64,000 nucleotides of DNA from Paenibacillus planticolens (GCF_013141725.1 NZ_WHNZ01000007.1:124001-188000); one strand, 5' to 3'. Shown: positions 1-8,380, numbered from the stretch's first letter. Program-made: numbers and translations. The notes: generated from the sequence alone by a model not told the origin.

Positions 1-150
1 TTTCTGGTAACGGACAGCGGAGACTGTATGTGCCGATTTCGGGTCGAAATCAATTCACAAGTACGAAAGTAACAACGCTGGTGTCCGTTGCATGTTCGAA
101 GAGGTTCTTTTCCATCGAATAAGGGCTTCTCTGTCCGTCTTCTCTACTTC

Positions 151-192
151 TACCTCTACCTCTACCTCTACCTCTACCTCTACCTCTACCTC
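151..192. repeat. TACCTC hexanucleotide microsatellite
   Basis: Seven perfect tandem copies of TACCTC, with imperfect related units just upstream (about 143-150). It translates as Thr-Ser repeats on one strand and Glu-Val on the other, which creates long but artificial open frames. No ribosome binding site or family match supports coding. It lies in a gene-free 600-bp stretch. Confidence 0.9.
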
Positions 193-337
193 TAATTTCA
201 CTTCACTCCTACTCCTACTCCAACTTCTCTCCCACACTGCGCTCTCTTACATTCCCCCACTTACCTTAACGCTCTGCAGCACCCCACATCCCACACTAGT
301 ACCCAAACACGCTAGAAGTTAGTCGCCTACTAGCTCT

Positions 338-524
338 CATTGGATGAATTCCAATGAAAACGCATTGAACTCGTGTTATTTCCTTATTACATTGGATGAA
401 ATCCAACGAGAGCAGCTTAAATAGCGCTAAAACTTGCCAATTTCATCACTTCGTTGGATTTTGTCCAATATGATTGCCATTTAGGCATCCAAAATCGCAT
501 TTTCGTTGGAATTCATCCAACGAG
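338..524. repeat. Cluster of four short palindromic repeats
   Basis: Four related imperfect palindromes lie at about 338-356, 391-408, 452-469 and 504-524. Each is built on TTGGATGAATTCCAA or a close variant (TTGGATGAAATCCAA, TTGGATTTTGTCCAA, TTGGAATTCATCCAA). Spacing is irregular (about 35-60 bp) and the spacers differ. This resembles dispersed REP/BIME-like intergenic palindromes rather than CRISPR. Further left, AACGGACA (9-16) and TGTCCGTT (82-89) form another inverted pair. The rest of 1-600 shows no gene. Confidence 0.7.
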
Positions 525-601
525 ACTTTGTCTCCTCTTGCGTAGCCCCCCCACTTCGCCCCAACTCAATTAGAAAAACCGTCAGTTAAGCGTTATCGTA
601 G

Positions 602-1162
602 CTAGCCATTTAATCCAATTTGGAGTATAGCGGGCCTGAAATATTTCCCTACCTTCTCAAGCTCATTCATTACGTATCTTATTCTATTTTCATCTAGAAA
701 CCAGTTATCCTTGGAAGTACCTGTCTTGTCAATCACTGGACTTACATAAAAAATTGTCTCCCTTGGAAAAATTATTTGATAGGTTAAAAGTGCTCTACGC
801 GCGTGATAGTTTTTACAGACCAACACTACTTTTTTAGGGTTTAACCCTTTATCTTGTAATACTTTTAAAGAGAATCGTGCATTTTCAAAGGTATTCGTTG
901 CTTTATCTTCTTGAAGTATTGCTTGTGGTGAAATGCCTAACGACACCCCTACATTTCGCAAAAACTCCCATTCTGTGGTTTCAAAATGTTGAGTGACACC
1001 ACCAGAAGGCAGGATCAACGGAGCGATGCCTTGTTGATATAACATTGCGGCTCTTTCCATTAATTGAGGATGTCTTGAGCCTGGAACTAATATTACATCT
1101 GAATGACCCAACTCGGTTTCGAAAAACATAAAATCACTAATACAGTCAAATGGAAATGACAT
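602..1162 (-). CDS. YdcF/SanA-like DUF218 family protein
   Basis: A 186-residue protein with the DUF218 pattern: a hydrophobic strand ending in PGSRHP (about residues 27-32), an SGG turn (about 53-55), a conserved acidic/Asn segment DKATNTFENA (about 85-94), and a late strand with Lys/His/Arg (CKNYHARR, about 115-122). YdcF-type proteins bind nucleotide-like ligands; some envelope members (SanA, ElyC) affect cell-wall barrier function. Unlike those, this one has no N-terminal membrane segment, so it should be cytosolic. The ATG is preceded by GGGAGG at good distance. It is probably monocistronic. The family assignment is firm; the substrate is unknown. Confidence 0.75.
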   Translation of the reverse strand: MSFPFDCISDFMFFETELGHSDVILVPGSRHPQLMERAAMLYQQGIAPLILPSGGVTQHFETTEWEFLRNVGVSLGISPQAILQEDKATNTFENARFSLKVLQDKGLNPKKVVLVCKNYHARRALLTYQIIFPRETIFYVSPVIDKTGTSKDNWFLDENRIRYVMNELEKVGKYFRPAILQIGLNG

Positions 1163-1335
1163 ATAAAAACCTCCCTTCTAACCATACGAGATAGATTAAT
1201 TTATAAATCTTGCTTAATCACTCTATTTCACAATATGAAATATTTCAACAAACGTGAGTTACCCATGGAACACAGATTACACAACTATCAATTTCTTAGC
1301 GCGATCCGTCGGGAGTGTCAAAATAACATAAAATG

Positions 1336-1357
1336 AAAAAGCCGCATCACATGCGAC
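1336..1357 (-). terminator. Rho-independent terminator after the DHFR-like gene
   Basis: On the minus strand GTCGCAT-GTG-ATGCGGC forms a 7-bp stem with one G-U pair, followed by TTTTT. It lies about 57 bp downstream of the stop at 1414. Confidence 0.75.
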
Positions 1358-1413
1358 TTTTAATGAAGCTTTATTTCAAGCTACTTATGGCTCCTCAAAG
1401 GGGTAACTCAATA

Positions 1414-1971
1414 CTATTTGCTCGCATCAAAATGATAAATTAGTTGTACAACGCCTGAGGAGAACGTTCTGGTATTAACCATTTTTAAATTCAACCTCTG
1501 TTTTATATCCACAAAAAGCGGCTTCCCTTCTCCCAAAACAACAGGGTGAACAGATAATCTAAATTCATCAACAAGCCCTAAATTGATAAAAGTTGTAATC
1601 AAACTTGCTCCACCATATAGCCAGATGTCTTTACCAGGCTTATTCTTTATTATATTTACTTCTTCGAGAATATGATCATTTATGAATACCGCTTTATTAT
1701 CAGCACTCTTTTGCGTCCTGGAAAACACATATTTTTCTTTACTATGAACCCCTTCCCATAATTCTTTTTCAAAATCCGTAGGTTCGACTTCCGGCGTAAA
1801 TTGTCCCCATAAATCATAGCTTTTTCTTCCGTAGAAAATGGTATCAATTTGGTTTAAAAAATTAGTAAACCCCAGCTCAGAGTCCATAATGCACCAATCA
1901 ACTTCACCATTTTCCCCTTCAATAAAGCCATCTAAAGTAACCGCTAAATCTAAAATAATTCTTCGTTTCAT
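1414..1971 (-). CDS. Dihydrofolate reductase family protein (RibD C-terminal type)
   Basis: A 185-residue protein opening with RRIILDLAVTLDGFIEG, the classic first strand of the RibD_C/DHFR-like fold, where the LDGFI loop contacts NADPH. Further family signatures are FYGRKSYD (about 46-53), DIWLYGGASLITTFINLGLVDE (about 115-136) and LSVHPVVLGEGKPLF (about 139-153). Small proteins of this type (YyaP/YwjB-like) are assumed to be NADPH-dependent reductases of unknown substrate; they are not the essential DHFR. The ORF starts at an ATG behind AAAGGAG. A terminator follows. Physiological role unknown. Confidence 0.85.
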   Translation of the reverse strand: MKRRIILDLAVTLDGFIEGENGEVDWCIMDSELGFTNFLNQIDTIFYGRKSYDLWGQFTPEVEPTDFEKELWEGVHSKEKYVFSRTQKSADNKAVFINDHILEEVNIIKNKPGKDIWLYGGASLITTFINLGLVDEFRLSVHPVVLGEGKPLFVDIKQRLNLKMVNTRTFSSGVVQLIYHFDASK

Positions 1972-2064
1972 GATCCATTTCTCCTTTCTTTTATCTATTA
2001 CCCATAATAGACCTCAAATACGTCAACTTATGTCATATTAATAAAAGAGAGGAGATTTTTTAAA

Positions 2065-2925
2065 CTATCCGTTGTTCCGTAGTGATAAAAAAGAAATAAG
2101 AGCATTATCGTACTCAGCAGCGTGCTTTCCGATCCAAATGAGGTGGCCCCACGAATCAAGCATACATATTTCCGAATTAGGGATGAGAGCTTTCGCGTTT
2201 TCCGGATGGATTAGGGATACCGAGCTATCATTTTGGCTGTGCATGATCAACGTTGGAGCTTGAATGGCCGCCAGTTCCGTTGAATAGTCACGTTGCGTTT
2301 GTTCCAAATCAATAAAAAAAACCGAATATGAACGCTGACGGTTATTCATTTTGCAAAACGCTTCAACGGCTTGGGCATCAATGCGTTTTCGAACCTCCGA
2401 ATAAGGAAGTTTAGAGAAAGAAGATACCATCATTCTAAATGTTAGTCTCGGCAGAAGGCTATTTATCGTCGCAAGTATCCTCCACGTTCTTTTTTCGGCT
2501 TCCGGATTGAAAATACGACTTGCTATTTTGTATTCTTTATCCTCTGTTGTCAGCCACGGTTTTGTTACCGCACTCTGGAGCGTGAAACTTGCAACCCGAT
2601 CGGGAAACATGGAACAAAACATGATTCCTGTAGGTCCACCAGCGGAAACAGCAATAACGTGAACTTTCTCGATGGCCAGATGATCTAATAATAATTGATA
2701 AATGTGACAGGCTTGCACCAAATCTGTCATTCGGGAAGTACTGCCGTACCCTGCCCGGGAAGGTGTGATAATTGAATATCCTGAAGCTAGTAACTTCTGA
2801 TAACCGAATTCCTCATTACAGCTCGAATGACCGCCATGGAACAACAAGATGGGGCGTCCCTTTCCGATAACCGAATATTCTAAAATGGTATAACCGGAAT
2901 TGTATGTACTAATTTCCCTGTACAT
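2065..2925 (-). CDS. Alpha/beta hydrolase
   Basis: A 286-residue alpha/beta hydrolase fold protein. The oxyanion-region HGG is at 30-32. The nucleophile elbow is AVSAGGP with Ser94, the acid is probably Asp233 (MHSQNDSS) and the base His261 (SWGHLIW), so the triad is complete and correctly ordered. It has a cap-like insert at about 130-210. Lipases, esterases and haloperoxidase-like enzymes share this pattern, and sequence alone does not give the substrate. It lies 17 bp downstream of the cupin gene on the same strand, so the two may be co-transcribed. Confidence 0.85.
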   Translation of the reverse strand: MYREISTYNSGYTILEYSVIGKGRPILLFHGGHSSCNEEFGYQKLLASGYSIITPSRAGYGSTSRMTDLVQACHIYQLLLDHLAIEKVHVIAVSAGGPTGIMFCSMFPDRVASFTLQSAVTKPWLTTEDKEYKIASRIFNPEAEKRTWRILATINSLLPRLTFRMMVSSFSKLPYSEVRKRIDAQAVEAFCKMNNRQRSYSVFFIDLEQTQRDYSTELAAIQAPTLIMHSQNDSSVSLIHPENAKALIPNSEICMLDSWGHLIWIGKHAAEYDNALISFLSLRNNG

Positions 2926-2942
2926 TGGATAACGTACCTCCC

Positions 2943-3278
2943 CTATTTATTTGAATATTCAGCTGGTGAAAAAAAGACAAGGGTAGTTAGATCCTCAGTT
3001 ATATCATAAAATCTATGTTCTTTGTTTGCTTCTACGAATAGGATGTCTCCTTTACTAATTTCAGTAAATGTATCTCTATTCTGAAATGAAGCTTTACCTT
3101 CAATTATCACATAAATCTCGTCTTCTGTATGTGGCTTTTGGTTATCCTTTTCACCTTTACTCAGTTTATAGAGCCCTACACTCATTGATGGTACCTTCAG
3201 AAATTCATAGTATGAGGTGTTTTCCAAATTTTTGAGCTCATTTAAATGGTTTTGTAATTCAACTAAATTAAAATTCAA
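2943..3278 (-). CDS. Small cupin-domain protein
   Basis: A 111-residue single-domain cupin. The first cupin motif has the metal ligands His50 and Glu54 (KPHTEDEIYVIIEG), and the second has GDILFVEANKEHRF with His88. Such small cupins bind a divalent metal and act as isomerases, dioxygenases or sensors. The gene starts at an ATG behind AAAGGGGA and sits just upstream of the alpha/beta hydrolase, which suggests a two-gene operon. No specific substrate can be assigned. Confidence 0.8.
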   Translation of the reverse strand: MNFNLVELQNHLNELKNLENTSYYEFLKVPSMSVGLYKLSKGEKDNQKPHTEDEIYVIIEGKASFQNRDTFTEISKGDILFVEANKEHRFYDITEDLTTLVFFSPAEYSNK

Positions 3279-3376
3279 AGTATAATCCCCTTTCTACACA
3301 CGCTTATAAGGACACCAATACAAATAATTAAGGCAGCTTTGACAACTACTGTACTATTAGAGGAAAGGAGATTGGG

Positions 3377-3508
3377 TTGTTCATGACAACAAAACGAAGT
3401 ACATTTTCAACCGGTATCTTGCGCAGGCCTACGAAAACTAAATTTGCATTTTTTACCCCGCAAGTAGGAGATACCGTACTCCAACGAAGTTTAATAAGAA
3501 TCAGATAA
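3377..3508 (+). CDS. Possible small basic protein, 43 aa (uncertain)
   Basis: A short plus-strand frame in an otherwise empty 300-bp gap. It could start at TTG 3377, six bases after AAAGGAG, or at ATG 3383, and it ends at TAA 3508. The product is rich in Arg, Lys and Thr (it begins MTTKRSTFSTGILRRPTKTK), has no membrane segment and matches no family I recognise. The ribosome binding site is the only real support. Its direction is opposite to both neighbours. It may be chance. Confidence 0.3.
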   Translation: MFMTTKRSTFSTGILRRPTKTKFAFFTPQVGDTVLQRSLIRIR

Positions 3509-3535
3509 CAATTTGACCTATAATCAGTATCATTA

Positions 3536-3586
3536 AAAAGCGACAGCTAGTGACTTGAAATATAGTTCAAGACTGCCGCTTTTTAT
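3536..3586 (-). terminator. Terminator after the VOC gene
   Basis: A long imperfect hairpin with outer arms AGCG(G)C/GTCGCT and an inner TCTTGAA/TTTCAAG stem, followed on the minus strand by a T-run. It overlaps the stop codon region of the VOC gene. Confidence 0.65.
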
Positions 3587-3930
3587 TTGCATACCATTAA
3601 AAGATTACCATCAGGGTCCTTAAAATTGAACCACTGACCGCTCTCAATTCCAGTTGTTAATTGCACATTCTTTGCTTGCATAAATTCATAGGCTTGATAG
3701 ATATCTTCTGTACGAAATTGAAATGCTGGAACTTTATATATATTCTCTGGAGAAAAAATTTTGCAATCCAATACAACATCTGGTCCTTCCATCGGAAGAA
3801 CGTATATATGACCAAAAAATATATCGCCATCTGCTGGCAAGCCTAAAATGTCACAATACCAATCACGTGCATTCTCAATGTTACTTACTGGAATAAACGC
3901 TCCACCGATTTTATTTGAAATAGGATTCAT
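3583..3930 (-). CDS. VOC (glyoxalase/bleomycin-resistance superfamily) protein
   Basis: A single VOC half of 115 residues. Family signs are the opening GGAFIPVSNIENARDWYCDILGL segment, a central FQFRTEDIYQAYEFMQ helix-strand, and the closing FKDPDGNLLMVC motif, whose Asp-Pro-Asp-Gly turn is typical. Members bind metals or small hydrophobic antibiotics, or act as dioxygenases or isomerases. Start chosen at ATG 3930, six bases after GGAGG; the open frame extends to an upstream TTG that has no ribosome binding site. Probably monocistronic. Ligand unknown. Confidence 0.85.
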   Translation of the reverse strand: MNPISNKIGGAFIPVSNIENARDWYCDILGLPADGDIFFGHIYVLPMEGPDVVLDCKIFSPENIYKVPAFQFRTEDIYQAYEFMQAKNVQLTTGIESGQWFNFKDPDGNLLMVCK

Positions 3931-4015
3931 AACATTCCTCCGCAATGAAATTTTGCATAATTAATTCGGCAAATGTTATATAATTCCTGCTTGGGAAAAA
4001 TTTTGAGCAAAACGG

Positions 4016-4927
4016 CTATAAAGGGATAATGGCCAACCCAGAGGCTAAGCGGCCAACAGTTATAGTGTCAATAACCTTGTTCTTTTTGATTAAAATAACA
4101 GAAACTGTGTTTTCACCAAAATTAGCTACATACGCGTATTTGCCATCCTGAGTTATGGCCACGATTCCCGGCTTCTTACCAACTCGAATTGTAGCAATCA
4201 CCTTATTTTTTGCAAGACTAATAGCTGAAACCGTATTATCACCTTCATTCCCAACATAGGCAAATCTGTTGTTTGGGGTTATGGCAATTCCGATCGGCTT
4301 AAGACCAACCTTAATTCTCTTTAGAATTCTCCTGCTCTGAGTGCCAATGACAATGACATCGGTATCTGTAGTCACATAAGCAAGTCTGGCATTCCTCGTA
4401 AAGGCAATTTGATCCGGACCTACACCAGCGGGAATTGTTTTAACAACCTTATTACGCTTCACGTCCAATATAGATATTGTATTGCTATCATGGTTGCTTA
4501 CATATCCAAAACTTTTATTGCCGCACTTCCTGGTTGCAGTTGTCACACCCACGGGGTCTTTTCCGACTTTTATGGTGTCAACAACCTTTTGTGTCTTTAT
4601 ACTGATTACAGATACTGTATTGTCCGCCGCATTCGTCACATAGATGAACTTTTTCGAAGTGCCTACATCCGATGGGCTTTTCCCAACTCGAATGGTGCGG
4701 ATAATAGTATTCGTTTTTCTATTGATCACTTGAGCTGTATGATCTAGATTATTGACAACATAAGCATATTTCCCTTCAGGAGTGACGGCGATTTCAAAAG
4801 GTCCTCTGCCTGTCTTGATGGTCGCCTTTACTTTTCTTGTTCGGGTGTCTATGACTGAAACCGTATCATCTTCGAAATTTGTGACATATGCGAAATGAAA
4901 TGAGGGTGTATGTTTACCTGTGGTCAT
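4016..4927 (-). CDS. YVTN-family beta-propeller repeat protein
   Basis: A 303-residue protein made almost wholly of about seven repeats of about 42 residues, each carrying the YVTN signature (AYVTNFEDDTVSVIDTRTRKV, IYVTNAADNTVSVISIKT, AYVANFGENTVSVILIKK and so on). Seven blades would close a propeller. There is no signal peptide or anchor; it begins MTTGKHTPSF, so it may be cytosolic or on the spore/cell surface by another route. An AAGGAGGGG site precedes the ATG. The 79-residue gene ending 60 bp upstream is probably in the same operon. Such propellers usually bind proteins or ligands; none is implied here. Confidence 0.85.
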   Translation of the reverse strand: MTTGKHTPSFHFAYVTNFEDDTVSVIDTRTRKVKATIKTGRGPFEIAVTPEGKYAYVVNNLDHTAQVINRKTNTIIRTIRVGKSPSDVGTSKKFIYVTNAADNTVSVISIKTQKVVDTIKVGKDPVGVTTATRKCGNKSFGYVSNHDSNTISILDVKRNKVVKTIPAGVGPDQIAFTRNARLAYVTTDTDVIVIGTQSRRILKRIKVGLKPIGIAITPNNRFAYVGNEGDNTVSAISLAKNKVIATIRVGKKPGIVAITQDGKYAYVANFGENTVSVILIKKNKVIDTITVGRLASGLAIIPL

Positions 4928-4986
4928 GCGAATCCCCTCCTTTTTATCGTGAACTTCTTAAAGACTACTCGCAAGCAAGCCGTTTT

Positions 4987-5226
4987 TTACAGTTGTAGAT
5001 GGGGTGGAAAGTGGAATGTACCGTCTACGACAAATACCCTTTCCCCTTTCTGGAACTGTCTTATTATTGTTTTTTTCATACCACTGACAAGCAGCTCAAT
5101 AGTTGCTTTGTTCGCAGTCGAAATGTAAACTACATGACCATTCTTCACTCTTTGCCTTTTCCAACTTTTACTGAAAGTCGCCAGTAATATCCGATTAGAA
5201 ACAGTGTGATTGACAACCAATGGCAT
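4987..5226 (-). CDS. Hypothetical 79-residue protein upstream of the propeller gene
   Basis: I do not recognise this protein. It begins MPLVVNHTVSNRILLATFSK, is basic and rich in beta-strand-forming residues, and ends in a Phe-Pro-Pro-His segment. It has no membrane segment or Cys pairs. The start at ATG 5226 is chosen because AGGAGGAC lies five bases upstream; a longer frame to 5262 has no such site. It ends 60 bp before the YVTN propeller gene with no terminator between, so the pair is probably co-transcribed and may act together. Confidence 0.6.
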   Translation of the reverse strand: MPLVVNHTVSNRILLATFSKSWKRQRVKNGHVVYISTANKATIELLVSGMKKTIIRQFQKGERVFVVDGTFHFPPHLQL

Positions 5227-5316
5227 ATAAAGTCCTCCCTCCTTTATGTCATTTGTAATCATTAATACGTTGGATGACGCGGGAATGAAAGGGACAAATG
5301 TTGAATGAAAATTAAA

Positions 5317-5817
5317 TTATTCTAGTATTAATTTCCCATCGAACTTTTTATAATCATTAATTACTCTTTCATGATGTCTTGCAAAAAGATCACTTGAAGC
5401 TTCTGGAAGACTATCCAAAGGGTAAAAAGCGGCATCTAAACTTTCGTTTGTCTCCTTTTCAAGGGTACCTGCCCAGTTGTCCACTCGAAATAAATATTCG
5501 ATTACATGATGTTCATTTCCCCAACGGTCGGTGAATGTTTGCGTTTTAGGAGAGGAATAAATTGCGATTAATGTTGCCTGGTGAACATCAAGCCCTGTTT
5601 CTTCTTTGACTTCACGCTTCATGGCATCAAACACAGATTCCTCTATTTCCATTGCCCCTGCGGGCATACCCCATTTGTTATCACCTTTACGCTTTATAAA
5701 CAAAACACGACCTTCATTATCAAGTAGGATCGCCCTTACTGAGTTTACAATTATCTTTTGAGTACCAATGATTTTGCGAAGCTTCCCTATATACGAATCA
5801 TGCCAACCACTGCTCAT
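5317..5817 (-). CDS. Nudix hydrolase
   Basis: A 166-residue Nudix hydrolase. The Nudix box runs from Gly54 to about Asp77 (GAMEIEESVFDAMKREVKEE then TGLD), with the metal-binding REVKEE core intact. The preceding strand AILLDNEGRVLFIKRKGDNKWGMPAG is typical. These enzymes hydrolyse nucleoside diphosphates linked to other groups, using Mg2+. The N-terminal 20 residues (SYIGKLRKIIGTQKI) resemble those of MutT-like enzymes common in Bacillus and Paenibacillus. It appears monocistronic. Specificity is not predictable. Confidence 0.9.
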   Translation of the reverse strand: MSSGWHDSYIGKLRKIIGTQKIIVNSVRAILLDNEGRVLFIKRKGDNKWGMPAGAMEIEESVFDAMKREVKEETGLDVHQATLIAIYSSPKTQTFTDRWGNEHHVIEYLFRVDNWAGTLEKETNESLDAAFYPLDSLPEASSDLFARHHERVINDYKKFDGKLILE

Positions 5818-5948
5818 AATTCTTCCCCTTTGGGTTATTTGGGATGTTTTAAGAGTATCCCATATAATATTAGATTGATTTTGTAGTGGAATCTATAAGC
5901 ACTGTTCTATCGTCTTCGTTAGCATAATAAATGTGCAAAAGGTTAATA

Positions 5949-5985
5949 AAAAGCCTGCTCCCGACATATCGTCAAGAGCAGGCTA
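5949..5985 (-). terminator. Terminator after the cold shock gene
   Basis: AGCCTGCTC and GAGCAGGCT form a perfect 9-bp stem around a 15-17-nt loop. On the minus strand the stem is followed by TTTTTATT. It lies just downstream of the cold shock gene stop. Confidence 0.85.
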
Positions 5986-5996
5986 TGATATCAGCA

Positions 5997-6197
5997 TTAC
6001 AGTTTTACAACATTCTCCGCTTGAGGTCCACGTTGGCCTTTAACAACATTGAATTCAACACGTTGTCCTTCGTCCAAAGATTTGAAACCTTCACTTTGAA
6101 TGGCTGAAAAATGAACGAATACATCTTCACCGTTCTCCCTTTGAATAAAGCCAAACCCTTTTTCTGCATTAAACCATTTGACAGTGCCTGTTTCCAT
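5997..6197 (-). CDS. Cold shock protein, CspA family
   Basis: A 66-residue single cold shock domain, full family length. RNP1 (KGFGFI, residues 14-19) and RNP2 (VFVHF, residues 26-30) are intact, as are the starting [13 protein letters not shown] strand and the GPQAENV end. It binds single-stranded RNA/DNA and acts as an RNA chaperone in the cytosol. The upstream leader can form a CCCCG/CGGGG hairpin at about 6223-6248, consistent with the structured 5' UTR usual for csp genes. GGAGG precedes the ATG. Monocistronic, with a strong terminator. Confidence 0.95.
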   Translation of the reverse strand: METGTVKWFNAEKGFGFIQRENGEDVFVHFSAIQSEGFKSLDEGQRVEFNVVKGQRGPQAENVVKL

Positions 6198-6434
6198 TAG
6201 TAAATAACCTCCAAAGTTTACAACGTAATGTCCCCAACAAAACGGGGCTACTCATTAGTATATCTGATAACAGACGCAAAATCTGTTGTAATTTGTCTTT
6301 TAATATTTTTAACCTTTTAATTGAAATAACTCCCGTTACTTCAACGACAGAAGGCAGACTGTCTGGCCGACTGCGATTGTGTCTTTATTGAGCTCCCAGT
6401 TAGCTTAAATAATCATCGTGTCTTTTGCAAAAAT

Positions 6435-6739
6435 TCACTTTTTCGAATAGTTATATAAGATGTATCCTGTGTACTTTATGTAAAATCCATTTTGAATAAG
6501 TTTTTGATCTTGAGGTTGTATGCCAAAAGAAAAATCAGCACCTGGTCCGTAACCATGCTGTCCCAATGGTATTTTGTTTCTATCTTTATCATAAATGGTT
6601 ATTTCTCCTGGTGATGGAGTTGAAAAAGTACCATCTTCATTAAAAATTCCATTATACAAAAATTCTCCCGAGTTGTATCTCAATTTAATTTCTGCATGAA
6701 AACTAAAGTAACTGCAAATAATTTTCTTCTTGTATTCAT
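6435..6739 (-). pseudogene. Small exported protein, probably frameshifted
   Basis: A good start (ATG 6739 behind AGGAGGAGG) opens a frame reading MNTRRKLFAVTLVF, which looks like a signal peptide, but it stops after 19 codons. The next frame carries 82 or more residues in a coding-like composition (RYNSGEFLYNGIFNEDGTFS to the stop at 6435), with no start codon that has a ribosome binding site. Adding one T in the GTTTTC run at about 6695 would join the two as a signal peptide ending near FHA followed by EIKLRYNSG. It is either a real single-base deletion or a sequencing error. I recognise no family. Confidence 0.5.
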
Positions 6740-6882
6740 GCCTCCTCCTCCTATATTAATGTCCCTATTCAGATGAAAACACTTCAATACCACAACATTT
6801 CCAATTATACCCTATACGTCATTACAATGAATTTGTTGCGGGAATCTGCCCGTTAGCTGAGTAAGAAAAAGGAATTTGCATC

Positions 6883-7515
6883 TTATCTTTTATTCACTAA
6901 TTTTTCTCTAATCAAATTTACAATGCTTACATAAAATGAATTTTCATGTGGCACAAATTCACTTTTCCCAACATTCTTATCAATCAAAACCTTTTTTCCG
7001 ACCTTATTTATTTCAAAGCCCTTAATTCTAACTTCTTCTTTGTTTCCTAACCAAAACTCATAAAAATCATCAAATTCAACTCGTACAATCCCTGAAACTT
7101 CTTCTTTTTGCAGTGTAAAATCATCAAAAGTATTATTAGTTTCATATAAAAACACGTTAGCTAATTCATTGTCGATAAAGTTTTCTTTTATTATGCAGTA
7201 TTCAATAATTCCTAATAACACTAACTCATTAAAACAAACTTCAATTCCAATTTCTTCTTTAATTTCTCTTATCCCATCATGTACTGTTTCATGAGCTAAT
7301 AAATGTCCAGCAGCAGTAATATCCAATAGATTCGGATAATCTTTTTTCATATCACTACGAAGTTGAAGATAAATATAATCTACTTTATTTTCTCTACTGA
7401 AGAACCAACAATGGAATGCTTCATGCCAATGTCCTACTCTATGTACTTCTTCACGTGTAGCAACACCTACTTGTTTTCTATCTTTGTCAAATATTTTTAG
7501 TTTCTCATTTTCCAT
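6883..7515 (-). CDS. Nudix hydrolase, isopentenyl-diphosphate-isomerase-like subgroup
   Basis: A 210-residue Nudix protein. It opens IFDKDRKQVGVATREEVHRVGHWHEAFHCWFF, the N-terminal layout of IPP isomerase-like Nudix proteins such as YfcD. The Nudix box GHLLAHETVHDGIREIKEEI begins at residue 70 and keeps the REIKEE core. The Cys and His that IPP isomerases need are not clearly in place, so I call it a general Nudix hydrolase. Start at ATG 7515 behind GAGGTG; a GTG four codons upstream overlaps that site. AT-rich compared with the genes at 9-19 kb. Confidence 0.85.
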   Translation of the reverse strand: MENEKLKIFDKDRKQVGVATREEVHRVGHWHEAFHCWFFSRENKVDYIYLQLRSDMKKDYPNLLDITAAGHLLAHETVHDGIREIKEEIGIEVCFNELVLLGIIEYCIIKENFIDNELANVFLYETNNTFDDFTLQKEEVSGIVRVEFDDFYEFWLGNKEEVRIKGFEINKVGKKVLIDKNVGKSEFVPHENSFYVSIVNLIREKLVNKR

Positions 7516-7669
7516 AATGTATTTCACCTCTAAGTAGTATTTATTACTTCTTCAACAAAACTGCCCGTACTTCAATGGATAATTCCTCGTTATTTAAATG
7601 TGGTAGTCGTACTTTATTGGGTCAATTTAATAGTCGTTCTAAGCCCTCAACTAAGCTCACTCTATTCTC

Positions 7670-8194
7670 CTATACATAGTTAAATAAGCTAACAAATATA
7701 TTATCGTCATCACGGTATAAGTATAAATTATCAGCTTCAGAAGCAATTTCATTTAATAGGTCCGAAACATTTTTGTCATGAGTAAGTGAAGAATTTGCGA
7801 CTTGATATTGAGATAAATTACTGAGTTTTTCCCTCAAAGTATTAGTTCCAATTCCGTTTGAAAAGAGTAAAAATTTGATGTTTTTCATTGCTTTAAAATC
7901 TTTTATTGCATTAATCCTGTAGAGTGCCTCAATTGTTTCTTCGAAATAGTTACCAGTTGAATTTTCTAAAAAACCAATAATCCCGCTCATTTGCAATTCA
8001 ATATCAAAGTCTATAATTAGTATTATGTCCTGCAGTACAACCGGAAGATTTACAAAGAATTCTTTTTCCCGTAGCTTCAAAAAATCGCTTTCAAAAATAT
8101 TCAATGCAATTTGTTCAACAATAGCTTTTGAAGATAATGTATTTAGCTCAACTGTAGGAAGTAAATCCATAACAAGTTTCTTAACTTTCTCCAT
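7670..8194 (-). CDS. DMP19/DUF4375-like protein
   Basis: A 174-residue mainly helical protein. The segment DFDIELQMSGIIGFLENSTGNYFEETIEALYRI (about 57-90) has the acidic-residue plus GGxxGFxxNSTG-like layout of the DMP19/DUF4375 family; the second Gly is Ile here. Members are small cytosolic proteins, some of them DNA mimics and others proposed as immunity proteins of contact-dependent toxins. No toxin gene is nearby, so it would be an orphan. A family call is fair; the function is unknown. Confidence 0.6.
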   Translation of the reverse strand: MEKVKKLVMDLLPTVELNTLSSKAIVEQIALNIFESDFLKLREKEFFVNLPVVLQDIILIIDFDIELQMSGIIGFLENSTGNYFEETIEALYRINAIKDFKAMKNIKFLLFSNGIGTNTLREKLSNLSQYQVANSSLTHDKNVSDLLNEIASEADNLYLYRDDDNIFVSLFNYV

Positions 8195-8380
8195 GATCTC
8201 CCGCCAATACTAAATATACTTTAATCACTATTTTAACATAATAGTTTGGTTCATCCAGATATTAATCAATCATGTAGTGATACTGCACATTAGCGGAGTG
8301 ACGGGTTGCCACGCGGTAGGCCTTCATATGTTAGCTATAGTTTTCCGCTAGTTTAAGGACCACGAACATAAATAAATGCC

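Noticed and set aside
92..322. Ser/Thr-repeat open frame on the plus strand and its Glu-Val mirror on the minus strand
   Set aside because: Both are created by the TACCTC microsatellite; no ribosome binding site and no coding signal outside the repeat.
338..524. CRISPR-like array
   Set aside because: Repeats are only about 15-20 bp, palindromic and imperfect, spacing is irregular, and there are no cas genes in the window.
1264..1335. Short plus-strand frame starting ATG GAA CAC (23 codons)
   Set aside because: No ribosome binding site, no family match, and too short to support.
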